Part shown: piece by piece, positions 25,606 to 33,770 of the stretch | How positions within the stretch are numbered: position 1 is the stretch's first letter | Layout of the letters: every line of letters starts with the position of its first letter | Assembly (NCBI RefSeq): GCF_025421775.1 | Contig: NZ_JAOEFX010000001.1 | Span: 1 to 64,000 of the forward strand | Direction of reading: 5' to 3' | Source of the DNA: Paenarthrobacter aurescens | GTDB taxonomy: Bacteria; Actinomycetota; Actinomycetes; Actinomycetales; Micrococcaceae | Length of the DNA stretch: 64,000 nucleotides | Notes under the pieces: model-generated | Database searches by the model: none | Told to the model about the DNA's origin: nothing | The model's input: only the letters and a program-made list of their open reading frames with translations | Translations under genes and position numbers: made by a program

Positions 25606-26292
25606 TCAGGGGGAGGGCAACAGCCGAGTCGCCTCGCGGGTGGACAGCGGACTAAGGGCGGAAGCATTGTCGGCCGCAAACGAACGGACCCACTCAGGGT
25701 CCGTTTTGCTGTACTCACGAAGCGCCCAACCGATGGCCTTCCGGATGAAAAATTCTTTGTCGGCCAAGTTGGGCTCGATGACAGACGACAGCAAACCGGG
25801 GTCTGTCATGGACTTTGCCCCCAGTTGGGTCGTGATGGCAGCCCTTCGGATCCACATGTCCTCATCCTCGGCCCATTGAAGCAGCAGCGGTGCAACGGTG
25901 GTCCTGTGGGCAAGCAGCAGGGCGCAGAGCCGATGTGAGACACCATCAACGAGGTCCCACCAGGCGCCCGTGCGGATGATCTCTTCGTACACAGGCAGCA
26001 TGTCCAAATCTTCCTTAACGATGCGAAGCCCGGTCAGGTCAATGGCTGCGTATCGCTCTTCGCGGGCCTCAGACTCACGCCAGAGCTGAAGAACGGCCCG
26101 CCGCAATTCTTCCGGCGATGAAACCGGGAATTCTCTCGCCGCGGTTTTGACGATGCTGCGCACCTCAGGTACACGAATTCCCCAGGATGGCATCTCCGAC
26201 TTCATGTAGGCCTGGGCTCCCCGCGCCCTCTCGGCATTCCCCGCGGAACGGAGCCTGGAACGGATTGACTGCACGAGGTCCTGGATGGTCAT
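25606..26292 (-). CDS. DNA alkylation repair glycosylase, AlkD-like
   Basis: This 228-residue all-helical protein resembles AlkD HEAT-repeat glycosylases that remove bulky or positively charged alkylpurines. The repeats are readable as LPVYEEIIRTGAWWDLVDGVSHRLCALLL, WAEDEDMWIRRAAITTQL and DKEFFIRKAIGWALREYSKTDPEWVRSF, which contain the conserved WxxxD and RKAIGWALR elements. Its 3' end is seven bases from the convergent mptB stop. No repair operon neighbours are visible. Confidence 0.9.
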   Translation of the reverse strand: MTIQDLVQSIRSRLRSAGNAERARGAQAYMKSEMPSWGIRVPEVRSIVKTAAREFPVSSPEELRRAVLQLWRESEAREERYAAIDLTGLRIVKEDLDMLPVYEEIIRTGAWWDLVDGVSHRLCALLLAHRTTVAPLLLQWAEDEDMWIRRAAITTQLGAKSMTDPGLLSSVIEPNLADKEFFIRKAIGWALREYSKTDPEWVRSFAADNASALSPLSTREATRLLPSP

Positions 26293-26453
26293 GCTTCAAC
26301 ACTAGGGCTGGTGCCTGAACACACACCTCGAACCATCAACCAAACGCCCTCGCACCAGGTGAAGGGCCGCCGTAGAGTGGGCATGTTCGCGGAAATTTGT
26401 TGGGGCCAGCCCCAAACCGCCCCCAGATGCATGTCCAGCAACGGAGGAACACG

Positions 26454-27221
26454 ATGTCAATGCTGAAGTCACCGGATCAGATTGCGTCGATGCGGGAGGC
26501 CGGCCGTGTTGTTGCCAATGCACTGGCGGCAGTGAGGGATCACGCCGCAGTGGGTGTTTCGTTGAAAGAACTCGACGACGTCGCAGCGGCGGTGATCTCC
26601 GATGCCGGCGCGAAACCTGCTTTCCTCGACTACCACCCCCGGTGGGCCTCCGTACCGTTTCCGGGAGTCATCTGTGCAAGCGTCAATGACGCCGTGGTGC
26701 ACGGGATCCCGAACGCTTATGTCCTTGAGGACGGGGACCTGCTCAGCGTGGACTGCGGCGCGTTCCTGGAAGGCTGGTGCGGGGACGCGGCCATCAGCTT
26801 CATCGTGGGGGAAGGTGACATCGTGGATCAGCAACTCATCGACGCGACGGAAGCCGCGTTGGCACGGGGCATCGAAGCTGCACGCATGGGCAACAAAATG
26901 GGTGACCTTGCCTATGCGATCGGCGGTGAGGCGAAACGTGCCGGTTACGGCCTGTTGGCTGATCATGGCGGTCATGGGATCGGCCGGACTATGCACGCCG
27001 AACCCCCGGTCCCCAACATCGGACGGCCAGGACGTGGCATGAAGCTGGAAGAAGGTTTGGTCATTGCCATAGAGCCGATGTTGATTCTGGGCGGCAAGGA
27101 CGACTATTACCACGACGAGGACGAGTGGACCCTGCGCTCGGCGAATGGTCGCAGGGCCGCCCACAGCGAGCACACAATTGCTGTAACGGCGGAGGGTCCT
27201 ACGATCCTGACGCTGCCTTAG
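26454..27221 (+). CDS. map: Methionine aminopeptidase (type I)
   Basis: This 255-residue enzyme removes the N-terminal Met. Metal ligands are in VDCGAFLEGWCGDAAISF (two Asp), DHGGHGIGRTMHAEP (His), VIAIEPML (Glu) and SEHTIAVT (last Glu). The length is typical for actinobacterial MetAP lacking the zinc-finger extension. ATG at 26454 follows GGAGGAACACG. The frame opens at 26397 but that segment is not conserved-looking. It overlaps the 3' end of the convergent GNAT gene by 23 bases. Confidence 0.96.
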   Translation: MSMLKSPDQIASMREAGRVVANALAAVRDHAAVGVSLKELDDVAAAVISDAGAKPAFLDYHPRWASVPFPGVICASVNDAVVHGIPNAYVLEDGDLLSVDCGAFLEGWCGDAAISFIVGEGDIVDQQLIDATEAALARGIEAARMGNKMGDLAYAIGGEAKRAGYGLLADHGGHGIGRTMHAEPPVPNIGRPGRGMKLEEGLVIAIEPMLILGGKDDYYHDEDEWTLRSANGRRAAHSEHTIAVTAEGPTILTLP

Positions 27222-27822
27222 CTGGGCGATTGCCCTTTCCCAACCGCACCACTGGGCGGCCGGGCACGGACTCGGTTACCGGGCTGAAACCGGCTGCCAC
27301 GAAGAGGCTAAGTGCTCCGTGATAAAGATCCGAGGCGGTCGCTTTGGTCCTCAGTTCTGTATCAACGGGGTAGGCCTCAATCGCCTCGGCGCCGTTGTTG
27401 AACGCATGATCTATGGCCGCGTCCAACAGCACGGATGACACGCCCGTGCGCCGGTGGTTCGGTGCGACGACGAAACAACTGACTGCCCAAACACCGGCGT
27501 CGTCCGAGGGTGCCTGATGCGACGCCCTGAGGACTGAGGATCGTTTGAGCCGCGGGTAGTTTGCCCGAGGTTCAACAGCGCACCAGCCAACGGGCCTGCC
27601 GTCCCGGAACGCGAGGACCCCCGGTGCCGGATCCGCGCTGAACGCTGACTTCAGCAGTTCCTTACGATCATCCGGCGATGTGTGGGTCCAAGCTTTTCCC
27701 GAGAGGGCGAACCACCGGCACCAGCACCGGGACGGTTCGCCCTTGGTTCCGAACAGTTCCTCAACAGCCGCCCAAGAGGCGGGAGCGGTCTCAAGCCTGG
27801 GCGCTGCATCGTGCTGTGCCAT
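27199..27822 (-). CDS. GNAT-family N-acetyltransferase
   Basis: This 207-residue protein has an N-terminal CWCRWFALSG segment and a GNAT core with VSCFVVAPNHRRTGVSSVLLDAAIDHAF, the acetyl-CoA pyrophosphate-binding Q/R-x-x-G motif region, then YHGALSLFVAAGFSPV. The CWCxWF beginning matches a group of uncharacterised actinobacterial GNATs. The substrate is unknown. ATG at 27822 is chosen; the frame runs further upstream but into ssb. ssb lies 64 bases upstream on the same strand, so they may share a transcript. Confidence 0.85.
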   Translation of the reverse strand: MAQHDAAPRLETAPASWAAVEELFGTKGEPSRCWCRWFALSGKAWTHTSPDDRKELLKSAFSADPAPGVLAFRDGRPVGWCAVEPRANYPRLKRSSVLRASHQAPSDDAGVWAVSCFVVAPNHRRTGVSSVLLDAAIDHAFNNGAEAIEAYPVDTELRTKATASDLYHGALSLFVAAGFSPVTESVPGRPVVRLGKGNRPAKAASGS

Positions 27823-27886
27823 GGACCCAGAATAGGCCCTCAACTGCAGGGCTGGTCCTGCAGGCTCCTGGAATGTGGCTGAAAGT

Positions 27887-28456
27887 TCAAGCGCCGGCGC
27901 CCACAAGTTCTCCTGTAGTGGTGTTCACCATCAATTGGCCGGTGCCGTCAGGATCATCAACGTTGGATGCCTCGGACTCGTCTTCCGGAGGAGTTTGCTC
28001 CTCGTCGTCATCCTCCCATTCGCTGCTGCTTCCTGGCTTGCCCGGTGCCTCACCGGGCGCCGCCGTTTCTCCGGGAACGGCATCAGCAGGTGCCGAGGTG
28101 CCGTTCATGCGGGTGAAGTTGGCAGAGCCCCACATCAGGTCGTGCCCTACTGATTCGGCATCGATTTCCGCCACATGATAAACCCGGCCCTCATGCTCCC
28201 ATTGCCTCAACCGGAGCCTGCCGACGACCAGGACACGCTGTCCCTTTTTCACGCTGCACCCCACATGCCCGGCAAGGTAGCGGAACGACTGCACCGTATA
28301 CCAGTTGGTATTGCCATCCACCCAGGTATTGCTGGCGCGGTCGTAGCGGCGTTCCGTGGATCCCAGACGAAACGAAGCGGTGGACGTTCCCCGCGTTGTG
28401 GTGGAACTCTTGACCTCCGAGGCCACGAAGCCCCGGACGGTGATGATGTCATTCAT
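27887..28456 (-). CDS. ssb: Single-stranded DNA-binding protein, atypical
   Basis: This 189-residue protein has an OB fold in the first 110 residues (DIITVRGFVASEVKSS, NWYTVQSFRYLAGHV, KKGQRVLVVGRLRLRQWEHEGRVYHVAEIDAESVG). The C-terminal tail is long and acidic (SSSEWEDDDEEQ, PPEDESEASNVDDPDG) but ends in LVNTTTGELVGAGA-like residues and lacks the DDDIPF tip that recruits repair proteins. It is probably a second SSB rather than the essential replicative one. AGAAGGACCACTC precedes the ATG. It faces the tRNA-Arg gene. Confidence 0.9.
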   Translation of the reverse strand: MNDIITVRGFVASEVKSSTTTRGTSTASFRLGSTERRYDRASNTWVDGNTNWYTVQSFRYLAGHVGCSVKKGQRVLVVGRLRLRQWEHEGRVYHVAEIDAESVGHDLMWGSANFTRMNGTSAPADAVPGETAAPGEAPGKPGSSSEWEDDDEEQTPPEDESEASNVDDPDGTGQLMVNTTTGELVGAGA

Positions 28457-28614
28457 GAGTGGTCCTTCTCGATGTAGGGAAGTGCCTGTCCGGCTCTTTC
28501 AGCTTCATCCGGGAAGGGCCGCCACGGCAGTGGCGATACAGGCTATGTGTACAACCACGGCGATAAGGGCGCTGTGGAGGAGAAGAGAGGCACACGGCGT
28601 GGACATGGCAGGCG

Positions 28615-28652
28615 GTTGGCGCCCAGCACTGTAAACTCTTTGTGGCGCCAAC
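28615..28652. repeat. Inverted repeat before tRNA-Arg
   Basis: GTTGGCGCC (28615-28623) and GGCGCCAAC (28644-28652) are perfect arms around a 20-base loop containing TAAACT, which could be a -10 box. Function unknown. Confidence 0.4.
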
Positions 28653-28679
28653 GGCCCACGGTGGTGGTGGCGCCAGTGC

Positions 28680-28752
28680 GCCCCAGTAGCTCAGGGGATA
28701 GAGCAGCGGCCTTCTAATCCGCCGGTCGGGGGTTCGATTCCCTCCTGGGGCA
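28680..28752 (+). tRNA. tRNA-Arg (anticodon UCU)
   Basis: Acceptor GCCCCAG pairs with CTGGGGC; the loop CTTCTAA has anticodon TCT. The anticodon stem is GCGGC/TCCGC, so the closing pair (28710 with 28718) is a C-U mismatch. The T loop is TTCGATT. Discriminator A is at 28752 and CCA is not encoded. Confidence 0.93.
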
Positions 28753-28759
28753 CAGAATG

Positions 28760-28791
28760 CATCCCCCTTGGAACCGCCTCCAAGGGGGATG
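28760..28791 (+). terminator. Intrinsic terminator after tRNA-Arg
   Basis: CATCCCCCTTGGA pairs with TCCAAGGGGGATG around a six-base loop, followed by TTGTCTTAT. It also lies near the 3' end of the opposing SRPBCC gene. Confidence 0.8.
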
Positions 28792-28796
28792 TTGTC

Positions 28797-29249
28797 TTAT
28801 GGCCGCGACTCAAGAAATTCCTTGAGGTTCTGTAGGACCAGCCGCCAGGTTTCCGTCGAGTGATCCACTTCCCCCTTCTTCGAATTGTTGCCTTGCCTGA
28901 TGGTCACTGTCGTTCCGTCCGGTGCTCCGGCAATGCGGTATTCCACGGTGTGGTAGTTCTCTGGAGCGTCAGGAAGCCCCGACGCCGGGCTGTAGTGGGT
29001 GGTCTTCAACAATTCCGGGGGATCGAAGGCAAGGATGGTTCCTTTGTCCTCGTAGGCCTTGCCGTTGTACTCGCCGGAGTAGGTAATTGGATCCCCAACC
29101 TGCCAGGTGGTGTTGACGTTGGTTCCGAGGAAGTACTGCTTGATGAGGGAGGGATCAGTCAGCGCCTCCCACACTTCTTCGGGCGGGGCAGCGACGGTGG
29201 TCGAGGCGACGGCGTCAGGAGCTTGTCCATTCATGATGATGCTCTCCAT
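28797..29249 (-). CDS. SRPBCC (AHSA1-like) domain protein
   Basis: This roughly 150-residue single-domain protein has the START/Bet v1-like fold: VAAPPEEVWEALTDPSLIKQYFLGT at the start, WQVGDPITYSGEYNGKAYEDKGTILAFDPPELL in the middle and LVLQNLKEFLE as the final long helix. Such proteins bind hydrophobic ligands or act as stress-related proteins; the exact role is unknown. A start at 29234 (MNGQAPD) is an alternative to 29249. It is not in an obvious operon. Confidence 0.88.
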   Translation of the reverse strand: MESIIMNGQAPDAVASTTVAAPPEEVWEALTDPSLIKQYFLGTNVNTTWQVGDPITYSGEYNGKAYEDKGTILAFDPPELLKTTHYSPASGLPDAPENYHTVEYRIAGAPDGTTVTIRQGNNSKKGEVDHSTETWRLVLQNLKEFLESRP

Positions 29250-29327
29250 TCCTCAACCTGGACAGCGAAAACCTTCCGGTGACACGCTACGCCCGCCAGC
29301 ATGCGTTGTGAATGGCACAATGTCTAG

Positions 29328-29819
29328 GTGATGAGCAGGAGAACCGCCCCGAAGTACTGTGAGGCAGCAGCCGCAGCGAAAGTCCGCATCGCCGGGCTGT
29401 CGTTGGTGATTGCCGCGGCTCTGACCATGACGGCTTGCACGGCGTCTCCGGGGTCGTCCGCGGGCCAGCCTGCCGCCACTCCGGCACCGTCCGCCAGCTC
29501 AACAGTCACGGCTTCCGTGGATCCTGCCGTGGCTGCGACGACGTCTGTGGTCGAAACCACGCTAAAGAACCTCGTTGCCACGAACACCAAACCGGACCGG
29601 GAGGCACTGCGGGCAGCCTTGGTTTCCGCCGGCATCCCGAAAGGGAACATCGAGGTTTCTGTCAGCCGCACGCCGACTGGCCTTGACGTGGACGCCATGG
29701 AGGCGGCGGCCCTGTCTGGGGAAAGCTGCGTCATGGGGCAGATCCGTGATGGTGGGGTGGTGGTGTCAGTGCTCCCCGTGCTTGCCACCGGAAAATGTTT
29801 CGTCGGAGACGCCCGCTAG
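29328..29819 (+). CDS. Putative lipoprotein, DUF6993-like
   Basis: This roughly 163-residue protein has a signal peptide with hydrophobic core (IAGLSLVIAAALTM) ending in the lipobox TMTAC, so Cys near residue 37 would be lipidated. A Ser/Thr/Ala/Pro-rich linker follows, then a small domain with VVETTLKNLV, LVSAGIPKGNIEVSVSRTPTGLDVDAMEAA and a Cys pair (ESCVMGQ, GKCFVGD) that may form a disulfide. It resembles an actinobacterial family of unknown function. The start is GTG at 29328 or ATG at 29331. Confidence 0.8.
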   Translation: MMSRRTAPKYCEAAAAAKVRIAGLSLVIAAALTMTACTASPGSSAGQPAATPAPSASSTVTASVDPAVAATTSVVETTLKNLVATNTKPDREALRAALVSAGIPKGNIEVSVSRTPTGLDVDAMEAAALSGESCVMGQIRDGGVVVSVLPVLATGKCFVGDAR

Positions 29820-29875
29820 CTGCACTGCAGCTCACGAATGTGAGTTAAGTACGCCTAGCCATTAGATTTAAGGGC

Positions 29876-31558
29876 ATGGCGGAATTCATTTACACGATGA
29901 CCAAGGCTCGCAAGGCCGTTGGCGACAAACTTATTCTGGACGATGTCAGCATGTCGTTCTACCCTGGCGCGAAGATCGGCGTCGTGGGCCCGAACGGTGC
30001 TGGCAAGTCCACCATCCTGAAGATCATGGCCGGACTGGACACCCCTTCAAACGGCGAGGCCCGCCTGAGCCCCGGTTACACCGTGGGCATCCTCCTGCAG
30101 GAACCGCCGCTGAACGAGGAAAAGACTGTCTTGGGCAATGTCCAGGAAGGCGTTGGCGAGATCTATGGCAAGATCCAGCGCTTCAACGAGATCTCCGAAG
30201 AAATGGCCAACCCGGATGCGGATTACGAGACGCTCCTGGATGAGATGGGCAAGCTGCAGGAAGCTATTGACGCTGCCGATGCCTGGGACATCGACTCCCA
30301 GCTCGAGCAGGCCATGGACGCGTTGCGTTGCCCGCCGGCTGATTCTGACGTCACTGTCCTCTCCGGTGGTGAGCGCCGCCGCGTGGCCCTGTGCAAGCTT
30401 CTTCTCCAGAAGCCTGACCTGCTGCTTCTTGATGAGCCCACCAACCACTTGGACGCCGAGAGCGTGCTGTGGCTCGAACAGCACCTCTCCCAGTACCCCG
30501 GTGCTGTCCTCGCCGTGACCCACGACCGTTACTTCCTGGACCACGTGGCTGAATGGATCGCAGAAGTTGACCGCGGCCACCTCTACCCGTATGAGGGCAA
30601 CTACTCCACCTACCTGGAGAAGAAGAAGGCCCGCCTGGAGGTCCAAGGCAAAAAGGACGCGAAGCTGTCCAAGCGCCTTACCGAGGAACTTGAGTGGGTG
30701 CGCTCCAACGCCAAGGGCCGCCAGACCAAGTCCAAGGCCCGTCTTGCCCGCTATGAGGAAATGGCTGCCGAAGCGGATCGCACCCGCAAGCTGGACTTTG
30801 AAGAGATCCAGATCCCGCCGGGACCGCGCCTGGGTTCCTTGGTTATTGAGGCCAAGAACCTGAAGAAGGGCTTCGACGACCGCGTCCTGATCGATGGCCT
30901 CTCCTTCTCGCTGCCCCGCAACGGCATCGTTGGCGTCATCGGACCCAACGGTGTAGGTAAGTCCACGCTGTTCAAGACGATCGTGGGCATGGAGCCGTTG
31001 GACGATGGTGAGCTCAAGATCGGCGAGTCCGTGAAGATCTCCTACGTGGACCAGTCCCGTGGCGGCATCGATCCCAACAAGTCCCTCTGGGAAGTTGTTT
31101 CGGAAGGACATGACTTCCTCCAGGTCGGTCAGGTCGAAATGCCTTCGCGTGCCTATGTTTCGGCGTTCGGCTTCAAGGGTCCGGACCAGCAGAAGAAGGC
31201 TGGTGTCCTCTCCGGTGGTGAGCGCAACCGCCTCAACCTGGCGCTGACCCTCAAGCAGGGTGGCAACTTGTTGCTGCTTGACGAACCTACCAACGACCTC
31301 GACGTCGAAACCCTGAGCAGCCTTGAAAACGCCCTTCTCGAATTCCCGGGCTGCGCAGTGGTGGTTTCGCACGATCGTTGGTTCCTCGACCGGGTAGCGA
31401 CCCACATCCTCGCCTACGAAGGTGACGACGAGAACCCGTCCAAGTGGTACTGGTTCGAGGGCAACTTCGACTCCTACGAAGAGAACAAGGTGGAGCGCCT
31501 TGGCCCCGATGCCGCCAAGCCGCACCGCGTGACGCACCGCCGCCTGACCCGCGATTAG
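29876..31558 (+). CDS. ettA: ABC-F translation factor EttA
   Basis: This 560-residue soluble ATPase has two ABC domains. Walker A motifs are GPNGAGKST (about 39) and GPNGVGKST (about 360); signatures are LSGGERRRVALCKLL and LSGGERNRLNLALTL; Walker B regions are LLLLDEPTNHLD and LLLLDEPTNDLD. The linker contains the EttA-type KSKARLARYEEM arm. EttA gates ribosomes in response to ADP/ATP ratio. No membrane segments are present. A strong terminator follows at 31581. Confidence 0.95.
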   Translation: MAEFIYTMTKARKAVGDKLILDDVSMSFYPGAKIGVVGPNGAGKSTILKIMAGLDTPSNGEARLSPGYTVGILLQEPPLNEEKTVLGNVQEGVGEIYGKIQRFNEISEEMANPDADYETLLDEMGKLQEAIDAADAWDIDSQLEQAMDALRCPPADSDVTVLSGGERRRVALCKLLLQKPDLLLLDEPTNHLDAESVLWLEQHLSQYPGAVLAVTHDRYFLDHVAEWIAEVDRGHLYPYEGNYSTYLEKKKARLEVQGKKDAKLSKRLTEELEWVRSNAKGRQTKSKARLARYEEMAAEADRTRKLDFEEIQIPPGPRLGSLVIEAKNLKKGFDDRVLIDGLSFSLPRNGIVGVIGPNGVGKSTLFKTIVGMEPLDDGELKIGESVKISYVDQSRGGIDPNKSLWEVVSEGHDFLQVGQVEMPSRAYVSAFGFKGPDQQKKAGVLSGGERNRLNLALTLKQGGNLLLLDEPTNDLDVETLSSLENALLEFPGCAVVVSHDRWFLDRVATHILAYEGDDENPSKWYWFEGNFDSYEENKVERLGPDAAKPHRVTHRRLTRD

Positions 31559-31580
31559 AAGCTGATCGCCTAAGGCATCA

Positions 31581-31622
31581 ACGCAGAAAGGCCGGTCCCG
31601 CCAGGGGCCGGCCTTTCTGCGT
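31581..31622. terminator. Intrinsic terminator between ettA and tesB
   Basis: ACGCAGAAAGGCCGG (31581-31595) pairs with CCGGCCTTTCTGCGT (31608-31622) around a 12-base loop. Both flanking genes converge on it, so it may act both ways. Confidence 0.8.
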
Positions 31623-31650
31623 GTACATCCGTAAGTACGGAACCCATGGG

Positions 31651-32556
31651 CTACGGGATCCGGACCATGCCTTCCTGGGCCACGGTGGCAACATGCAGAC
31701 CGTCGCGGTTGAAGATCCTGCCTGTGGCGAGCCCGCGTGCGCCTTGGGCGCTGGGGGACTCCTGGACGTAGAGCATCCACTCGTCCACCCGTACCGGACG
31801 GTGCCACCACATGGCGTGGTCCAGGCTGGCGACGCTCATACCCGGCGTCATCCACGCGAGGCCGTGCGCACGGAGTATGGGCTCCAGGAGCGTGTAGTCG
31901 CTTGCGTAGGCCAAGGCGGCCCGGTGCAGGTTGGGGTCATCGGGCAGGGGACCCATGGTCTTCATCCACACCGCGTTGGTAGCCACGTGCTCGGTGGGTG
32001 GGGAAACGTAGAGGGCGGGGTCAATGTGGCGGACGTCGAAGGGCCGCTCGGATGACATGTGCCGCGCCATCGGGTGGTCGAAATGCGACAACAGTTCGGC
32101 CGTGCTGGGCAAGGTTTCGGGATCCGGTATGCCTTCAGGCATGGTGGCCTGATGGTCCAGGCCGGTGTCTTCCACTTGGAATGACGCGATCATTGAAAGA
32201 ATCGGCACGCCATCCTGGTAGGCATGCACCCGGCGTGCCGAGAAGGACCGACCATCGCGCAGTCGTTCAACGCCGAAAGTGATGGGTTTGTTGGCGTCAC
32301 CTGGCCGCAGGAAATAGCCGTGCATTGAGTGCGCAACCCTGTCCGGTTCAACGGTCCTCATGCCCGCCATCATCGACTGCGCCAGGACCTGGCCACCAAA
32401 AACGCGGTGGCGGGGTTGCTTCTGGGACGGCCCAAGGAAGATGTCCTCGTTGGTCCGTGCTCCGTCAAAGTCACCAAGGTCCAGCAGGCCTATCAGCACT
32501 TCCATGGGGTCTTCTGCGGGTGCTTCCACCTCGAGGCCAGCGTTCGTCTCAGTCAT
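31651..32556 (-). CDS. tesB: Acyl-CoA thioesterase II
   Basis: This 301-residue double hot-dog protein hydrolyses acyl-CoA to free acid and CoA. RVFGGQVLAQSMMAG and HSMHGYFLRPGD lie in the first hot-dog; SLDHAMWWHRPVRVDEWMLY in the second contains the catalytic Asp of the family, with Gln and Thr/Ser partners in RGLATGRIFNRDGLHVATVAQEG. ATG at 32556 starts the frame. It is divergent from the next hypothetical gene with 63 bases between them. Confidence 0.93.
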   Translation of the reverse strand: MTETNAGLEVEAPAEDPMEVLIGLLDLGDFDGARTNEDIFLGPSQKQPRHRVFGGQVLAQSMMAGMRTVEPDRVAHSMHGYFLRPGDANKPITFGVERLRDGRSFSARRVHAYQDGVPILSMIASFQVEDTGLDHQATMPEGIPDPETLPSTAELLSHFDHPMARHMSSERPFDVRHIDPALYVSPPTEHVATNAVWMKTMGPLPDDPNLHRAALAYASDYTLLEPILRAHGLAWMTPGMSVASLDHAMWWHRPVRVDEWMLYVQESPSAQGARGLATGRIFNRDGLHVATVAQEGMVRIP

Positions 32557-32619
32557 GGTTCGACTTTAGACGCCGCCCCGACCCCTCTCAACCGGGGACA
32601 TGCCGGTAGAGTCGGTGAT

Positions 32620-33291
32620 GTGACAGATGCCTTGACCCAGTCCATCCGCTTCGCCGACCCCCGTGACCTTGCCGATCTGCGCACCTTTGTCACCAGGGCC
32701 AAAAGCATCGACGACGGCGCCATCCGCCTCCAGGCCGCAGGCAACGTCCTGGCCGCCTACGTATGCGTCTTGAGGCCCCGCATCCTGGGGGAGTCGACGC
32801 CCACTATCCTGGGCCTGCGAACCATGGCTTTGGCCGAACCCGCCCATGCGGACGTGACGGTGACGCTTGCGTCCGTTATGGACCGTTTGGCCCGCTCGGG
32901 TGCCGATGACGTGGAGCTGCCAATACCGCCGTCGACCGTTTCCGAGTCCTGGGCAGGCGTCGGCGCACCCCGCTCCGGGTGGGAAGCGCAGGGATCAATG
33001 CTCGACGCCGACCTCAGGCAGGCGGCCGAGGCCGGCATCGCCGAGGTGGCTGGTGTCATTCCGGCTTTGGCAGGTGCCGCCGTCGTCAATAGCGCCAGGG
33101 CTGCTGTCTGGGGCCGCGAACTCCCCGGTGTGACCGGGCTGCCGGCAGGGGCGGCTTTCGCTGCTTTCGCTCTGGGTTTCCTGGGCGACGCCGAGCAGAA
33201 AGTCTTCCGCAATGGCCGCTGGTTCCGCCTGAGCGGCCCCCGCGGCCATGTGCTGGTGCGCACAGGCGCAGGCCTGGGGCTCGGCTTCTAG
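32620..33291 (+). CDS. Conserved hypothetical protein
   Basis: I do not recognise a family. The 223-residue protein starts with DALTQSIRFADPRDLADLRTFVTRAK and contains a run resembling a two-domain alpha/beta protein: LGLRTMALAEPAHADVTVTLASVMDRLAR, then a helix-rich Ala/Gly region (IAEVAGVIPALAGAAVVNSARAAVWGREL) and a basic C-terminus. The frame opens from 32329, but the part before 32620 overlaps tesB. GTG at 32620 is the most likely start. The low-complexity Ala content is usual for the genus. Confidence 0.72.
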   Translation: MTDALTQSIRFADPRDLADLRTFVTRAKSIDDGAIRLQAAGNVLAAYVCVLRPRILGESTPTILGLRTMALAEPAHADVTVTLASVMDRLARSGADDVELPIPPSTVSESWAGVGAPRSGWEAQGSMLDADLRQAAEAGIAEVAGVIPALAGAAVVNSARAAVWGRELPGVTGLPAGAAFAAFALGFLGDAEQKVFRNGRWFRLSGPRGHVLVRTGAGLGLGF

Positions 33292-33293
33292 GG

Positions 33294-33770
33294 TCAGGCG
33301 CCGGACGAAGGACTGTTGACCATGGTCAGCGCAGCCCGTTCCATGTAGTCCCACAAGGTGCCCTCATGCAGTGGCGAGAGGTTCAGGGAGTCCACCGCAG
33401 TGCGCATGTGGAACAGCCAGCGATCCTTGGCTTCGGGGGTTACCTGGAACGGCATGTGGCGCATGCGCAGCCGGGGATGCCCGCGTTCTTCCCCGTAGGT
33501 GGTGGGACCGCCCCAGTATTGTTCCAGGAACATGAGGAATCGTCGCTTTGCCGGCCCCAGGTCCTCTTCGGGGTACATGGGTCGAAGCAATGGATCCGTG
33601 GCAACGCCGTCGTAGAAGACGTCGATGAGCTTGACGAATGTCTCGTGTCCGCCCACTGCAGCGTAAAAACTGTCCGTGTAGGCGGGCTGGCTGAAGGGAT
33701 CATTCTGCATCAGCTGGCGTCGGGGGCCCGTTTGGGGTGCCGGGGGTTGCCCGCCTGTTGTGCTACTCAT
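33294..33770 (-). CDS. glbO: Truncated haemoglobin, group II (trHbO)
   Basis: This 158-residue globin has DSFYAAVGGHETFVKLIDVFYDGVATDP at the start, the YPEEDLGPAKRRFLMFLEQYWGGP segment with the trHbO B/E helix region, RHMPFQVTPEAKDRWLFHMRTAVDS with the proximal His in RLRMRH and Trp in DRWLFHM. Group II proteins bind oxygen and may protect respiration or detoxify NO. A 20-residue disordered N-terminus precedes the globin. The gene overlaps the MscS gene by eight bases. Confidence 0.93.
   Translation of the reverse strand: MSSTTGGQPPAPQTGPRRQLMQNDPFSQPAYTDSFYAAVGGHETFVKLIDVFYDGVATDPLLRPMYPEEDLGPAKRRFLMFLEQYWGGPTTYGEERGHPRLRMRHMPFQVTPEAKDRWLFHMRTAVDSLNLSPLHEGTLWDYMERAALTMVNSPSSGA

Noticed and set aside
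30047..31855. A 602-residue frame opposite ettA
   Set aside because: It is the complement of a strongly coding, high-GC gene and has no domain features.
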